DNA of 64,000 nt from Deinococcus deserti VCD115 (GTDB lineage: Bacteria; Deinococcota; Deinococci; Deinococcales; Deinococcaceae). A program made the translations under genes and the position numbers. The stretch is taken from the NCBI RefSeq assembly GCF_000020685.1, contig NC_012526.1:1590001-1654000 (forward strand), read 5' to 3'. The notes beneath the pieces are model-generated. The model saw only the letters and a program-made list of their open reading frames with translations, was not told the DNA's origin and did not search any database. This document shows, one piece after another, positions 15,721 through 27,166 of the stretch; positions within the stretch are counted from its first letter, which is position 1; each line of letters opens with the position of its first letter.

Positions 15721-16827
15721 ATGGAAGTGGAAGCCCGAGTGATCTACCGTCCCGATGTGGAAGCCGAGTCCTTCATTCGGCAATACCACGTCGAGACCCG
15801 GCGGCCGGGGATTGAAACCCGGCTGTCGGCCTGGGCACGGGACCCGGTCCTTACCGAAGAGGAACTGGCCTATGGAGCCCGTGTGGCCTGGCGCAACAGC
15901 ACCCGGTGTATCGGACGCCTGCCGTGGGCGGCGCTCCAGGTCCGTGACCGCCGCTATGTGACGCAGCCAGATGAGATTTTTACGGAACTGATCGAACATC
16001 TGCGCATGGCCTATGCAGGCGGGAAAATCAGGCCGGTCATCAGCGTCTTCGGGCCGGGAGTGCGTATCGTCAACGACCAGCTTCTGCGCTATGCCGGATA
16101 TGTGCAAGCTGACGGCACGGTCATAGGCGACCCTCAGAACGTAGCCCTGACGCAGTACCTGCAGAAGCTGGGCTGGGCTGGAGGCAAAGGAACCTCCTTC
16201 GACCTGTTGCCGGTTGCCATTCAGAGTGACACGGGCCGAACCGAACTGTTTACCCTTCCACAGGACGTGACCCAGGAAGTTCTGATCACGCATCCGGACT
16301 GCCCGGCCATCGGAGACCTAGGGCTGCGCTGGCCGGCCCTGCCCGTGATCAGCAATATGACGCTGTCCGTCGCAGGCCAGCACATGACCTGCGCGCCATT
16401 TAACGGCTGGTATCTCCAGACCGAGATCGCGGCGCGCAATCTGGCCGACGAGCATCGGTACAACATGCTGCCGGCTGTGGCTCAGGCCCTTGGCCTCGAC
16501 ACCAGCCGGCGACGCTCACTGTGGCAGGACCGGGCACTCGTGGAGCTGAATGTGGCCGTTCTGCATTCGTTTGACCAGGCTGGCGTGCGAATTTCCGATC
16601 ACCATGCGGTCACCCGGCAGTTCGAGCGCTTCGCGGCGGAGGAGGCCCGCGCAGGGCGCCGGGTAAGGGGCCGCTGGTCGTGGCTGATTCCCCCACTCTC
16701 GCCGGCCACCACGCCGGTGTGGTCCAGGCAGTATCTGGATCAGGAAATCACCCCGAATTTTGTCAGGCAGACCCCAGCCTGGACGACTCCCCGAAGTGCA
16801 GCACGCTGTCCCATGCACGCGGGCTGA
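15721..16827 (+). CDS. nos: bacterial nitric oxide synthase, oxygenase only
   Basis: The 368-residue protein is a complete NOS oxygenase domain without the reductase half found in animal enzymes. It oxidises L-arginine to citrulline and NO, using heme and a pterin and borrowing electrons from cellular flavoproteins. Cys63 in WRNSTRCIGR is the proximal heme thiolate, and Glu235 in FNGWYLQTEIAARN binds the arginine guanidinium; the MTCAPFNGWY motif is diagnostic. The length is typical of bacterial NOS. The start at 15721 has only a weak AGGA site. It appears monocistronic. Confidence 0.92.
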   Translation: MEVEARVIYRPDVEAESFIRQYHVETRRPGIETRLSAWARDPVLTEEELAYGARVAWRNSTRCIGRLPWAALQVRDRRYVTQPDEIFTELIEHLRMAYAGGKIRPVISVFGPGVRIVNDQLLRYAGYVQADGTVIGDPQNVALTQYLQKLGWAGGKGTSFDLLPVAIQSDTGRTELFTLPQDVTQEVLITHPDCPAIGDLGLRWPALPVISNMTLSVAGQHMTCAPFNGWYLQTEIAARNLADEHRYNMLPAVAQALGLDTSRRRSLWQDRALVELNVAVLHSFDQAGVRISDHHAVTRQFERFAAEEARAGRRVRGRWSWLIPPLSPATTPVWSRQYLDQEITPNFVRQTPAWTTPRSAARCPMHAG

Positions 16828-16871
16828 ACGCCGCCTTAAAAAATAACGACCAGGCCCGGAAGCGCATGTGT

Positions 16872-17270
16872 CTACCAGTGCCGCGTGTTGCTGTCGGCCT
16901 CCTCCATCAGCAGCCAGAGGTCACGCCCCTGCTCTGCCGCTGCGCGCTGCGCATCAATCAGGACGGACTCAAGCTGTGCGCTGAGGTTGTTCCGGCGGTT
17001 CCGGAAGCGGGCATAGTCATACAGCACCAGGGCCAGACGCCTGGACGTACTCGCAGGATCCGTCAACACGTCGAACAGGGCGTCCCAGTTGTGTCCAAAG
17101 CGGTCCGTCAGCCCCAGACCGGACAGAAAAGCCAGCATCAGGCTGTCTTTATCGTGAACCTTTGAAAAGTCCACTTCCCGCACGGCCACCTGATGTCCAG
17201 CCGCCAGGATACGCACGTCATGCGGCGCAACCTGCAGGCCTGCCGGTGGACCATTGAAAATCTGGATCAT
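16872..17270 (-). CDS. barstar-family ribonuclease inhibitor
   Basis: The 132-residue protein matches barstar: an N-terminal strand region, then VREVDFSKVHDKDSLMLAFLSGLGLTDRFGHNWDALFDVLTD with the conserved GxNWDAL helix that plugs the RNase active site. It should protect the cytoplasm from the ribonuclease encoded just upstream. The start at 17270 follows AGGAGGG and overlaps the RNase stop by 4 nt, so the two are translationally coupled. A longer frame to 17318 would lie within the RNase gene. Confidence 0.85.
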   Translation of the reverse strand: MIQIFNGPPAGLQVAPHDVRILAAGHQVAVREVDFSKVHDKDSLMLAFLSGLGLTDRFGHNWDALFDVLTDPASTSRRLALVLYDYARFRNRRNNLSAQLESVLIDAQRAAAEQGRDLWLLMEEADSNTRHW

Positions 17271-17767
17271 GGCCGGACCCTCCTGAAACTGGCGTAGTGA
17301 TCGGCCGTGTAATAACACTCGGCGACCGTTGTCTCGCTCTGTCTACCACAGACCAGCCGGCGGGCCCCACGGTCAGATTCACCAGGTGTCCGAACGGTGT
17401 ACTCGCGGTAATACCCCCGTTCTGCCTGTGGCAGGAGCCTCTCGCGGTTGCCAAAGGCAGCCCCGTCCCTGCTGTACCGGAACGGCCCACCGCGGGCAAT
17501 CAGCCTGAGCATCTCCCGGCCTTCAGGAGGCAGCTCACTGCGGGCAATCCAGCGCAGGCCACTGTGAGGGTCCCGCGCTGATGTGGGGGCGGGCAGGGTC
17601 GCTGGAGCTCTGCTGGTCTGTGCAGCCTGGTTCGGAGCAGCGCTGGTGGTGGTCTGTGTGGTGGCCTGGGACCCGGCAGGCGTGTCGCAACTCCCCAGAG
17701 CCGTGATGGCCAGAGGCACGAACAGGGCCAGCAGAGCGCGGCGAAGTGGCGCATGGCAGAGAATCAC
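17267..17767 (-). CDS. exported guanyl-specific ribonuclease (RNase Sa/N1 family)
   Basis: The 166-residue product has an N-terminal export signal ending in a lipobox-like LGSC (about residue 27), a Thr/Ala/Pro-rich linker, and a C-terminal microbial RNase domain. GYYREYTVRTPG...RGARRLVCG...CYYTADHYASF carries the catalytic Glu (in REYTV), the arginines and the His (in DHY) of the RNase Sa type. It cleaves RNA after guanosine. The GTG at 17767 overlaps the upstream stop (GTGA). Order is N-demethylase, RNase, inhibitor. It may be a secreted weapon or an RNA scavenger. Confidence 0.85.
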   Translation of the reverse strand: MILCHAPLRRALLALFVPLAITALGSCDTPAGSQATTQTTTSAAPNQAAQTSRAPATLPAPTSARDPHSGLRWIARSELPPEGREMLRLIARGGPFRYSRDGAAFGNRERLLPQAERGYYREYTVRTPGESDRGARRLVCGRQSETTVAECYYTADHYASFRRVRP

Positions 17768-18765
17768 GTGTCTGAGTCTATGGCCTGGTCAGACAGCCAG
17801 GACAGGACGTCTTTAAGAATTGTTTCCAGTCCCTTGTAACGAATCTGGTCTGGGGTCATGCTTCGCAGCGCCCGCACCAGGGCCAGGGCCTGCTCAGCGG
17901 TAACCACAGCGTCCCTGAGGGGCGTGGTCAGCGGCCGGATCGTAAAGAGCGCGCCGCTGGCCTGGGGAAAGCCGGTCAGTGTCTGGCGCTCCACCCGCAG
18001 GAACGCATGGTCGGGGTTGAAGCGGGTGTCGGAGTGCCGGTCGGCGTCGGGAGGCCCGGCCGGATGGTGATCCAGGCGGTCACTCATGCTCAGACCCCAG
18101 GCAAAACGCACAAACGGTCCGCGCTGGATAACGGCGTCCACCAGTCGGGGTGCGGTGGCATTCATGGGGCCGCTTCCAGCGACAGGCGTGTGTACGGCTA
18201 CAAAATCGCGGCCCAGCTTATCCCTGGGGTCCCAGTGCTGCGGGGACAGCACGTGCGTGGCCGCCAGCCAGTCAGCGCGCTCGTCGCGCGCGATGATCGC
18301 CAGGTCCTCCTGTGTATTGAGGCCCAGAAAGTCCAGGGCGTGAACCGCCTGCACGCCCTGGACCAGGTTCGCGTGCGGCGCCGGAAACCGGCGCACAGTC
18401 CCTACAGCACCCCAGCGGGGGTCGAGGTCAGCTTCCCAGCCGAGCAGGTCGTTGCGCAGGGTGATGCCGTTCCAGTGCAGGGCGCCTCCGCTCTCGGCGG
18501 CAAGTGTCCCGGCTACATGGGTCAGGGCCGCTTCCCGCAGGTCGGGCGTCAGTCCTGCCTCGCCCGAATACTGGTACAGGCCCCGGCGATGAGCCGCGAC
18601 CTTGCTGGCAATAAAACGCGGGTATTCGTGGTCCAGCGAGAAGGTATGACTCTCGGGCCGGGCGTCCTCACGCCAGGGGATGGGCTGGACGCCCAGACGG
18701 AACAGTCCCGCCGACACGCTGTACTGGCCGTCCAGGAACGGGCGGTACAGGGTCGGCGGGTGCAT
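17764..18765 (-). CDS. heme-dependent oxidative N-demethylase family protein (DUF3445)
   Basis: The 333-residue protein has the DUF3445 hallmarks: an N-terminal PWREDARPES-like region, a central RDERADWLAATHVLSPQHWDPRDKLG segment, and the strongly conserved LRVERQTLTGFPQASGALFTIRPL near the C-terminus. Family members bind heme and oxidatively demethylate dimethylamine-type substrates. The start at 18765 lies 6 nt after a CAGAAT -10-like box with no ribosome site, so it is probably leaderless and drives the three-gene operon with the RNase and barstar. Why a demethylase is coupled to an RNase pair is unclear. Confidence 0.8.
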   Translation of the reverse strand: MHPPTLYRPFLDGQYSVSAGLFRLGVQPIPWREDARPESHTFSLDHEYPRFIASKVAAHRRGLYQYSGEAGLTPDLREAALTHVAGTLAAESGGALHWNGITLRNDLLGWEADLDPRWGAVGTVRRFPAPHANLVQGVQAVHALDFLGLNTQEDLAIIARDERADWLAATHVLSPQHWDPRDKLGRDFVAVHTPVAGSGPMNATAPRLVDAVIQRGPFVRFAWGLSMSDRLDHHPAGPPDADRHSDTRFNPDHAFLRVERQTLTGFPQASGALFTIRPLTTPLRDAVVTAEQALALVRALRSMTPDQIRYKGLETILKDVLSWLSDQAIDSDT

Positions 18766-18771
18766 AGGCTG

Positions 18772-18777
18772 ATTCTG
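18772..18777 (-). promoter_or_regulatory. -10-like box (CAGAAT) 6 nt before the DUF3445 start
   Basis: On the minus strand CAGAAT is followed by 6 nt and the ATG at 18765. It fits the NANNNT-N6/7-start pattern of the window. Confidence 0.35.
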
Positions 18778-18810
18778 CCAGATGAACCTGCCCCTTGACG
18801 TGGCTGGACC

Positions 18811-19641
18811 TCAGGCCAGACTGCCGTTGCTCATGACCCCGGTGGCGATCAGCACCAGAATCAGCACGCCCACAGCCACGCGGTACACCGCGAAGCCCTT
18901 GAAATTATTGGTCGAGACGAACTTCAGCAGCCAGCCAATGGCCAGGTAGGCCACCACGAAACTGACCCCGGCGCCCAGCACCACGTTCAGCAGGCCAATC
19001 TCGCCAAAAATCAGTTCGCGCTCCTTGACCAGGTTCAGCAGAGCGGCGCCCCCCAGGGTAGGTACACCCAGATAGAAGCTGAATTTGGTGGCAGTGGGCC
19101 GGTCCAGCCCCAGCGCCATACCGCCCAGGATGGAACTGGCGCTGCGCGAGAAGCCGGGCCACACCAGCGCCAGGCATTGAAGCACGCCGATCAGCAGCGA
19201 GCGGCGCACGCCGATCGTTTCGATGGCATGAACCTGCGGCTGTACCCGGCGGCTCTCGATCAGCCACATCAGGACGCCGCCGACGATCAGCGCCCAGGCA
19301 ACGACGCTGGGCTTGAACAGCACCGCCTGAATCTGGTCTCCGAACGCCAGTCCCAGAACCACTGCTGGAATGGTGGCGACCAGAACTCCCGTCCACAGGG
19401 TCTGCTGGCTGCGGTCATGGCCCAGATGACGGATCTTGAGAAAGTCGCGCCAGTAGTACACCAGCACGCTCAGAATCGCGCCGCCCTGAATCACCACCTC
19501 GAAGGCGTCCTTGACCTCCTTGCTCCAGGGCACGCCCATCAGGTTGCCGGTGAGAATGAGATGGCCCGTGGAGCTGATCGGCAAAAACTCCGTTATGCCT
19601 TCCACGATGCCGTAAACAATGGCGTACACCCAGTCCATCAC
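18811..19641 (-). CDS. uppP: undecaprenyl-diphosphatase (UppP/BacA)
   Basis: The 276-residue membrane protein has the two UppP signature regions: VYGIVEGITEFLPISSTGHLIL near the N-terminus (catalytic Glu and Ser/His) and GFSRSASSILGGMALGLDR near residue 165. It dephosphorylates undecaprenyl pyrophosphate at the membrane to recycle the lipid carrier for cell-wall synthesis; overexpression gives bacitracin resistance in other bacteria. About eight hydrophobic segments are visible. The start is GTG 19641 (then ATG), 6 nt after a TACACT box. Confidence 0.95.
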   Translation of the reverse strand: MMDWVYAIVYGIVEGITEFLPISSTGHLILTGNLMGVPWSKEVKDAFEVVIQGGAILSVLVYYWRDFLKIRHLGHDRSQQTLWTGVLVATIPAVVLGLAFGDQIQAVLFKPSVVAWALIVGGVLMWLIESRRVQPQVHAIETIGVRRSLLIGVLQCLALVWPGFSRSASSILGGMALGLDRPTATKFSFYLGVPTLGGAALLNLVKERELIFGEIGLLNVVLGAGVSFVVAYLAIGWLLKFVSTNNFKGFAVYRVAVGVLILVLIATGVMSNGSLA

Positions 19642-19647
19642 CGCGCA

Positions 19648-19653
19648 AGTGTA
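19648..19653 (-). promoter_or_regulatory. -10 box (TACACT) for uppP
   Basis: On the minus strand TACACT ends 6 nt before the GTG start at 19641, with no Shine-Dalgarno sequence, implying a leaderless transcript. Confidence 0.45.
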
Positions 19654-19704
19654 ATGCCCCAGTCCCGGCTGTAGGCGTCAGCCGAATGATGGACACTGGC
19701 CGTA

Positions 19705-20496
19705 ATGTTCTCGTACTGGCTTGACCTCTGGTCACTGACCCCGGACGGCGCTCCCATTCACACCCCCACCAGTGACCTGCTGCCAGTCCTGCGGGACGGC
19801 AAGCACGCCATGCTGAAGGTGGCCCGCGCCGCCGAGGAGGAGCGGGGCCACCAGCTGATGGTGTGGTGGAATGGTCAGGGGGCCGCCCGGGTCCTGAAGC
19901 ATGAAGGCGCTGCCCTGCTGATGGAGCGCCTGGGCTCCGGGCCCTCACTGGTCACGCTGGCGCAGGCCGGTGAAGACAATCAGGCAACCCGGATTCTGTG
20001 TGGCACAGCTGCCCGGCTGCACGCGCCTCGTGCCCAGCCGTATCCGGAGCTTGTGCCTCTGGACCACTGGTTCCGGGCACTGGAAGCTGCAGCGTCTGAT
20101 GGAGGGCTGCTGGCGCGGTCCTGGGAAACAGCACAGGACCTGCTGCGCCGTCCACAGCAGGTATGCCCACTTCACGGCGATATTCACCACGGCAATGTCC
20201 TGCGCAGCTCTCAGGGACGCTGGCTGGCCATAGATCCCAAGGGCCTGATCGGAGAGCGAACCTTCGACTTTGCCAACGTGTTATGCAATCCCACGCTGGA
20301 CCACGCCCGCCGCCCCGGCCGCCTGGCACAGCAGGCCACTGTTCTTGCGGAGGCTGCCCGACTGAGCCGCCGCCGGCTGTTGCAGTGGACAGTCGCCTAT
20401 GCCGGACTGTCTGCCGCCTGGCATCTGGAAGATGGGCAGAAGCAACAGGCACAAAAGGTCATGGAGCTGGGCGAGATCGCTCTGGCGGAGCTCTGA
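19705..20496 (+). CDS. APH(6)-like aminoglycoside/hydroxyurea phosphotransferase
   Basis: The 263-residue protein fits the APH(6)/hydroxyurea-resistance kinase family (StrB-like). The ATP-binding Lys lies in HAMLKVAR, the catalytic loop is PLHGDIHHGNVL (HGD...N), and the metal Asp follows in WLAIDPKGLIGERTFDFANVL. Family enzymes phosphorylate streptomycin at position 6 or related small molecules, but chromosomal members in environmental bacteria often have unknown substrates. It is divergent from uppP by 63 bp. It is not part of any visible resistance cassette. Confidence 0.8.
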   Translation: MFSYWLDLWSLTPDGAPIHTPTSDLLPVLRDGKHAMLKVARAAEEERGHQLMVWWNGQGAARVLKHEGAALLMERLGSGPSLVTLAQAGEDNQATRILCGTAARLHAPRAQPYPELVPLDHWFRALEAAASDGGLLARSWETAQDLLRRPQQVCPLHGDIHHGNVLRSSQGRWLAIDPKGLIGERTFDFANVLCNPTLDHARRPGRLAQQATVLAEAARLSRRRLLQWTVAYAGLSAAWHLEDGQKQQAQKVMELGEIALAEL

Positions 20497-20545
20497 CAAG
20501 AGGTGGACCAAGGTCTCCCCTATTCCCAGGCAGCTCAACAGCCGG

Positions 20546-20551
20546 TATACT
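20546..20551 (+). promoter_or_regulatory. -10 box (TATACT) upstream of rpsB
   Basis: TATACT lies 136 bp before the rpsB start, giving a long 5' leader that could be used for autogenous control by S2 as in other bacteria. The -35 box is weak. Confidence 0.45.
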
Positions 20552-20687
20552 CTCGGTTTGGGTGCCCCCGTGATCCCTGCCCCCTCGCGCTCGAGCGTCG
20601 CGTGGGAGCCTGGCCCAAGAAGCGTCAACTGACGTAAGGCTGGCACGAGGACGGCAAACTCTTCCCGATCTCTAACGCTCAGGAGTC

Positions 20688-21446
<759 letters not shown>

Positions 21447-21582
21447 GGCCGCACCTGCAGGACCCCAGGAGGGTGCTGTCCGGGCCACGCCGCACGGACT
21501 TCGCCCTCTTTGCCCTGGACCGCTCCCAGCGGGGCCAGGGGCCTGCACAAGCTCTTTATCTACTCTCTGGAGGTAACCAAGC

Positions 21583-22377
21583 ATGATGGAATCGATCAAG
21601 AAGCTGCGCGAACTCACCGGCGCAGGCATGATGGACGTCAAGAAGGCCCTGTCCGACGCAGGGAACGACGAAGACAAGGCTGTAGCACTGCTGCGCGAGC
21701 GCGGCATCGTGAAGGCGGCCAAGAAGGCTGACCGTGAAGCCAAGGAAGGCATCGTTCGCTTCGTGGTGGAGGGCAACCGCGCTGCTATCGTGGAAGTCAA
21801 CAGCGAGACCGACTTCGTCGCCCGCAACAGCGACTTCCAGGCACTGGTCGAGAAGCTGGCCCAGACCGCGCTGAGCGCCAAGACCAACGACGTCGAGGAG
21901 TTCCGCAACTTCAGCATGGACGGCGAGACCGTCGGCACTGTGGTGGCCGCAGCCGCCGGCAAGATCGGCGAAAACCTGGTGCTCAACCGCGTGGCCTACA
22001 TCGAAGGCGACAAGGTGGCCGGGTACGTGCACAGCAACGGCAAGATCGGCGTGCTGGTGGACGTCGCGGGTGGCGACGAAACCAAGGCCAAGGATGTGGC
22101 TCTGCACGTCGCCGCTGAGCGCCCCCAGTACCTCAGCCGCGATGAAGTCAACCAGGACGACATCGAGAAAGAGCGCGAAATCCTGACCAACAAGGCGCTC
22201 AACGAGGGTAAACCCCAGCAGATCGTCGAGAAGATTGTCAGCGGCCAGATCGGCAAGTTCTACGAAGAGAAGGTTCTTCCCGAGCAGCGCTACGTGAAGG
22301 ACAACAGCATGACCGTGGGACAGTACCTTGGTGATGCCAGCGTCAAGCGCTTCGTGCGCTTCGAAATCGGCGCGTAA
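21583..22377 (+). CDS. tsf: translation elongation factor Ts
   Basis: This 264-residue EF-Ts recycles EF-Tu-GDP to GTP. The N-terminal UBA-like domain (IKKLRELTGAGMMDVKKAL) and the TDFVARN core motif that contacts EF-Tu are present, followed by two core subdomains and a C-terminal segment. The gene follows rpsB by 136 bp and has a TGGAGG ribosome site. A strong terminator follows at 22414. Confidence 0.98.
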   Translation: MMESIKKLRELTGAGMMDVKKALSDAGNDEDKAVALLRERGIVKAAKKADREAKEGIVRFVVEGNRAAIVEVNSETDFVARNSDFQALVEKLAQTALSAKTNDVEEFRNFSMDGETVGTVVAAAAGKIGENLVLNRVAYIEGDKVAGYVHSNGKIGVLVDVAGGDETKAKDVALHVAAERPQYLSRDEVNQDDIEKEREILTNKALNEGKPQQIVEKIVSGQIGKFYEEKVLPEQRYVKDNSMTVGQYLGDASVKRFVRFEIGA

Positions 22378-22412
22378 GACCCGCAACACGGGCCCCCGCA
22401 CCTGCTGTTTAA

Positions 22413-23189
<777 letters not shown>

Positions 23190-23268
23190 AATGCGGGCGG
23201 CGCGCCATTTCGCCCCTGGCACGCCACACGCTAGACTCCGTCCACTTCCCTGTAAGGAGACTTCCACC

Positions 23269-23823
<555 letters not shown>

Positions 23824-23893
23824 GCACTGGCGCCTGGAGACGTGACCGCCGGCCAGCCCGGCGGCGCGTTCCTTGTTCTTCCGGGAGTGCTGC

Positions 23894-24724
23894 ATGGAGA
23901 CGCTGAGCACCCGTGTCCTGACGGCCGTCGTTGGCTTCGGGATTCTCAGCGTCATTGTCTGGATCGGTGCCTGGGCCATGGTACCGGCGCTGCTGATCCT
24001 GAGCGCCATGGGTCTGTACGAGTACGTGCGGATGCTCGACCGCAACGACATCGACGTGCGGCGTGTCTCCCTGGCTGTCTTCAGCATGGCGCTGATCTTC
24101 GCGAGCCTGCCGATGTGGCCCCAGACCCCGTGGGCCGACGGTTCCTGGCGTGAGGCGGTACTGACCGTGGCCCTGGGGTACATGCTGGTCATGGAAGTGA
24201 TCCGGCCCGGCGAACGGCCGCTGGAACGGGTGGTCTATTCCATGTTCGGCCTGCTGTATGTTCCGTGGCTGCTGGGGTATTTCCTGATGCTGCGCTACAC
24301 GCCCAACGCCGACGCCGGGCTGCTGTACTTTGCCCTGCCGCTGTTGGCGACCTTCGCCGCTGATATCGGTGGATTCTTCGGCGGCCATTATTTCGGGCGC
24401 CGCAAGCTGGCCCCGGAAGTCAGCCCCGGAAAAACTGTAGAGGGCGCGGTCGGGGGGCTGCTGTTCAGCTTCCTGACGGTGCTGATCATGACCCAGGTGG
24501 CGCAGATCTGGTCTCCCTTGGACGCGCTGCTGTACAGCATTCTGGTCGCCAGCGCCAGCCAGCTGGGGGACCTGTCGGAAAGCCTGATCAAACGGGCGCT
24601 GCGCACCAAGGACAGTGGCCGCAGCCTGCCGGGCCACGGCGGCTTTCTCGACCGGCTGGACAGCCTGCTGTTTGCAGTGCCGGCAACCTACCTGTTTTTA
24701 CACATCAGCGTATTCGCGCGCTGA
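23894..24724 (+). CDS. cdsA: phosphatidate cytidylyltransferase
   Basis: The 276-residue integral membrane enzyme makes CDP-diacylglycerol from phosphatidate and CTP. The CdsA signature is in the C-terminal part: SQLGDLSESLIKRALRTKDSGRSLPGHGGFLDRLDSL. About seven or eight hydrophobic segments are visible. METLSTRV at 23894, with GGGAG upstream, is chosen as the start. uppS, which normally precedes cdsA, is absent here. Confidence 0.95.
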   Translation: METLSTRVLTAVVGFGILSVIVWIGAWAMVPALLILSAMGLYEYVRMLDRNDIDVRRVSLAVFSMALIFASLPMWPQTPWADGSWREAVLTVALGYMLVMEVIRPGERPLERVVYSMFGLLYVPWLLGYFLMLRYTPNADAGLLYFALPLLATFAADIGGFFGGHYFGRRKLAPEVSPGKTVEGAVGGLLFSFLTVLIMTQVAQIWSPLDALLYSILVASASQLGDLSESLIKRALRTKDSGRSLPGHGGFLDRLDSLLFAVPATYLFLHISVFAR

Positions 24725-24741
24725 GAACCGATCAGGCACCG

Positions 24742-24775
24742 CCGCGGGATCAGAAGCAACCTTCTGATCCCGCGG
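24742..24775. terminator. 15-bp stem hairpin between cdsA and dxr
   Basis: CCGCGGGATCAGAAG pairs perfectly with CTTCTGATCCCGCGG around CAAC. There is no T-run; it may be a terminator, an mRNA-stabilising structure or a repeat element. Confidence 0.5.
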
Positions 24776-24821
24776 TGCATTCCACACTCGCCCCGGCCCG
24801 GCTGAGGCATGCTGTAGCAAC

Positions 24822-25988
24822 ATGAAGGTTACGGTTCTGGGAAGCACAGGGAGTATCGGCACGCAGGCGCTGGATGTGGTGCGTGAACGTGGGTGGACGG
24901 TCAGCGTCCTGGCTGCCGGGCGCAATCTGGACCTGCTGGAAGCACAGGCGCGCGAGTTTTCCCCGGAATTGATCAGTGTGGACCTGTCGGTCTATGCGGA
25001 GGCCAGAGAGCGTTTCAGCACAGTCAAGGTCATCGCCGATCCCGGTGAAGCTGCTGCCCAGCCGGCAGACGTAGTCGTAAATGCCATGAGCGGGTTGCCA
25101 GGTCTGTCTCCGACCCGTGCGGCGCTCGAAGCTGGTCAGGCTGTGGCTCTGGCGACCAAGGAGGCCATGGTGACGGCCGCCGGGCTGATCTGGGCCGCCG
25201 CCGCACAGGGAGGCGGACGACTGGTGCCGGTGGATTCGGAACATACCGGCATCTACCAGTGTCTGACCGGCGAGCACCTTGAAGACGTCGCCGAACTGAT
25301 TCTGACGGCCAGCGGTGGCCCCTTCCGGGATGGCCCGGCAGATCTCAGTCGGGTGACGCCGGCGCAGGCCCTCAAGCACCCTTCCTGGAGTATGGGCCAG
25401 AAAATCACCATTGATTCGGCGACCCTCATGAACAAGGGGCTGGAAGTGATGGAGTGCGCCAGCCTGTACGGACTGCCCCTGTCACAGGTGGGGGTGGTTG
25501 TCCATCCACAGAGTGTGGTTCATGCCGCGGTACGCTTCCGGGACGGCAGCCTCAAGGCACAGTTTGGCCCGACCGACATGCGCCTGCCGATTGCCTATGC
25601 CATGGACGCCGCGCCGAGCGGCATGCAGCGTCCGGGGGATGTGCGCGGCGCCCGGCGGGGAACCGAAGTGGCTGGGCATCTGGGCTGGCCGCTGGACGGA
25701 AGCTGGGAGTTCCGCAAGCCCGACATCACCCGGTTCCCTGCGTTGGGGCTGGCCTACCGGGCAGGTGAAGCAGGCGGTCTGCTGCCGACAGCACTGAATG
25801 CCGCCGACGAAGTGGCGGTACCGGCTTTTCTGGCCGGGGAGATTGGGTTCATGGAGATTCCAAAGCTGATTGAACGCGTGCTGGACGAGACGCCGCACGA
25901 CACTCTGACCTGGGACAGTCTGGAACAGACCAGCGCCTGGGCCACTCAGCGCGCACGAGAACTGGTGCAAAGCGGGGTGCAGGCATGA
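24822..25988 (+). CDS. dxr: 1-deoxy-D-xylulose 5-phosphate reductoisomerase
   Basis: The 388-residue enzyme converts DXP to MEP with NADPH in isoprenoid synthesis. The N-terminal dinucleotide fold starts [40 protein letters not shown] and [10 protein letters not shown] form the metal and substrate site. A possible -10 box (CATGCT) lies 8 nt before the ATG. The stop overlaps the next gene by 4 nt. Confidence 0.97.
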   Translation: MKVTVLGSTGSIGTQALDVVRERGWTVSVLAAGRNLDLLEAQAREFSPELISVDLSVYAEARERFSTVKVIADPGEAAAQPADVVVNAMSGLPGLSPTRAALEAGQAVALATKEAMVTAAGLIWAAAAQGGGRLVPVDSEHTGIYQCLTGEHLEDVAELILTASGGPFRDGPADLSRVTPAQALKHPSWSMGQKITIDSATLMNKGLEVMECASLYGLPLSQVGVVVHPQSVVHAAVRFRDGSLKAQFGPTDMRLPIAYAMDAAPSGMQRPGDVRGARRGTEVAGHLGWPLDGSWEFRKPDITRFPALGLAYRAGEAGGLLPTALNAADEVAVPAFLAGEIGFMEIPKLIERVLDETPHDTLTWDSLEQTSAWATQRARELVQSGVQA

Positions 25989-27115
25989 GTGTCATTCAAG
26001 GCATTGCGGCTGCCCTGACGCCCCTGGGGCTGATCTGGACGGCCGTTCTGCTCAGCGTCGCCACCTTCCTGCATGAACTCGCGCACTACGCGTTGGCCAG
26101 GGCGCAGGGGGTACCGGTCAAATCTTTCAGTGTTGGCATGGGACCGGTGCTGCTTCGGCGCAGCTGGCGCGGCACCGAGTGGCGCCTGAGCCTGCTGCCG
26201 ATCGGGGGCTACGTGGAGATTGACGGCATGGCCCCTGAGGAGGGCCCAGGCGGACAGTTGCGTTCCCCCACCCGGGGCTTTGCCGCGCTGCCTGCCCTGG
26301 GCAAAATTGCCGTCCTCCTTGCAGGCCCGCTGATGAATCTGATCCTGGCACTGGGACTGATGACCGCTCTGTTTTCCACGCAGGGCATGCCAGCCCCGGA
26401 CCGGGCGCGCATTGAATCGGTCAATGCCGGTTCACGCGCTGAAGCCCTGGGCCTGAAAGCCGGGGACGTCATTACGGCCATCAACGGCCAGGACATCCCC
26501 GATATCGTCAGCACAGACGGACAGACCCGGGCCGGCTGGGAAACTCTGCGTACCACCCTGGCCCGCCCGGGACCCCATGTATTCACGGTGCGCTCTACAC
26601 AGGGGGGTGCTGTACGAACCCGCGAGGTTCGGTTCGACTGGCAGCCGACCGTCAACGGTCAGCGCCAGTTGCTGGGCATCCGCTACGGCCCCGACATACA
26701 GCCGGTGAGTGTTCCCGCCGCGTTCGCAGCCTCGGTGACCACCACCGTGGAGGTCGTTCCGCAGGTGTTGCGCGCCTTCGGTTCCTTGTTTGCACGCTTT
26801 GTCACTCTGGACATTTCACGCGACGAAAACGTCAGCGGGCCCATCGGCACGGCCGAGATCGTCAGTCGCGCCGCGGAGCTGAGTCCGTGGGCGCTGGTTC
26901 AGGTGGCGATTATGCTTAACCTGTCACTGGCGTTTTTCAATCTGATTCCTATTCCGGGTCTGGACGGCGGGCGAATTCTACTTGTCCTTCTGGGCGCTCT
27001 CAAAGGCCGCCCGCTGACCTTTGCCCAGGAGCAGGCCATCAATATTGCTGGCTTTGCCTTCGTCATGATGCTGATGCTGTTCGTCGTCGTGCGTGACGTG
27101 AGCCGTTTTTTCTGA
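25985..27115 (+). CDS. rseP: site-2 (RseP-type) membrane metalloprotease
   Basis: The 376-residue protease cleaves transmembrane substrates such as anti-sigma factors or remnant signal peptides. The zinc motif HELAH lies in the first membrane helix; a single PDZ domain (about residues 135-215: [25 protein letters not shown]) follows, and the second active-site motif [14 protein letters not shown] is near the C-terminus. It is translationally coupled to dxr (ATGA). Confidence 0.95.
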   Translation: MSVIQGIAAALTPLGLIWTAVLLSVATFLHELAHYALARAQGVPVKSFSVGMGPVLLRRSWRGTEWRLSLLPIGGYVEIDGMAPEEGPGGQLRSPTRGFAALPALGKIAVLLAGPLMNLILALGLMTALFSTQGMPAPDRARIESVNAGSRAEALGLKAGDVITAINGQDIPDIVSTDGQTRAGWETLRTTLARPGPHVFTVRSTQGGAVRTREVRFDWQPTVNGQRQLLGIRYGPDIQPVSVPAAFAASVTTTVEVVPQVLRAFGSLFARFVTLDISRDENVSGPIGTAEIVSRAAELSPWALVQVAIMLNLSLAFFNLIPIPGLDGGRILLVLLGALKGRPLTFAQEQAINIAGFAFVMMLMLFVVVRDVSRFF

Positions 27116-27166
27116 GACTTGCGAAGCTGATCCAGGGACGCAGCCAACCGAGTCGTCCACGCCGGT

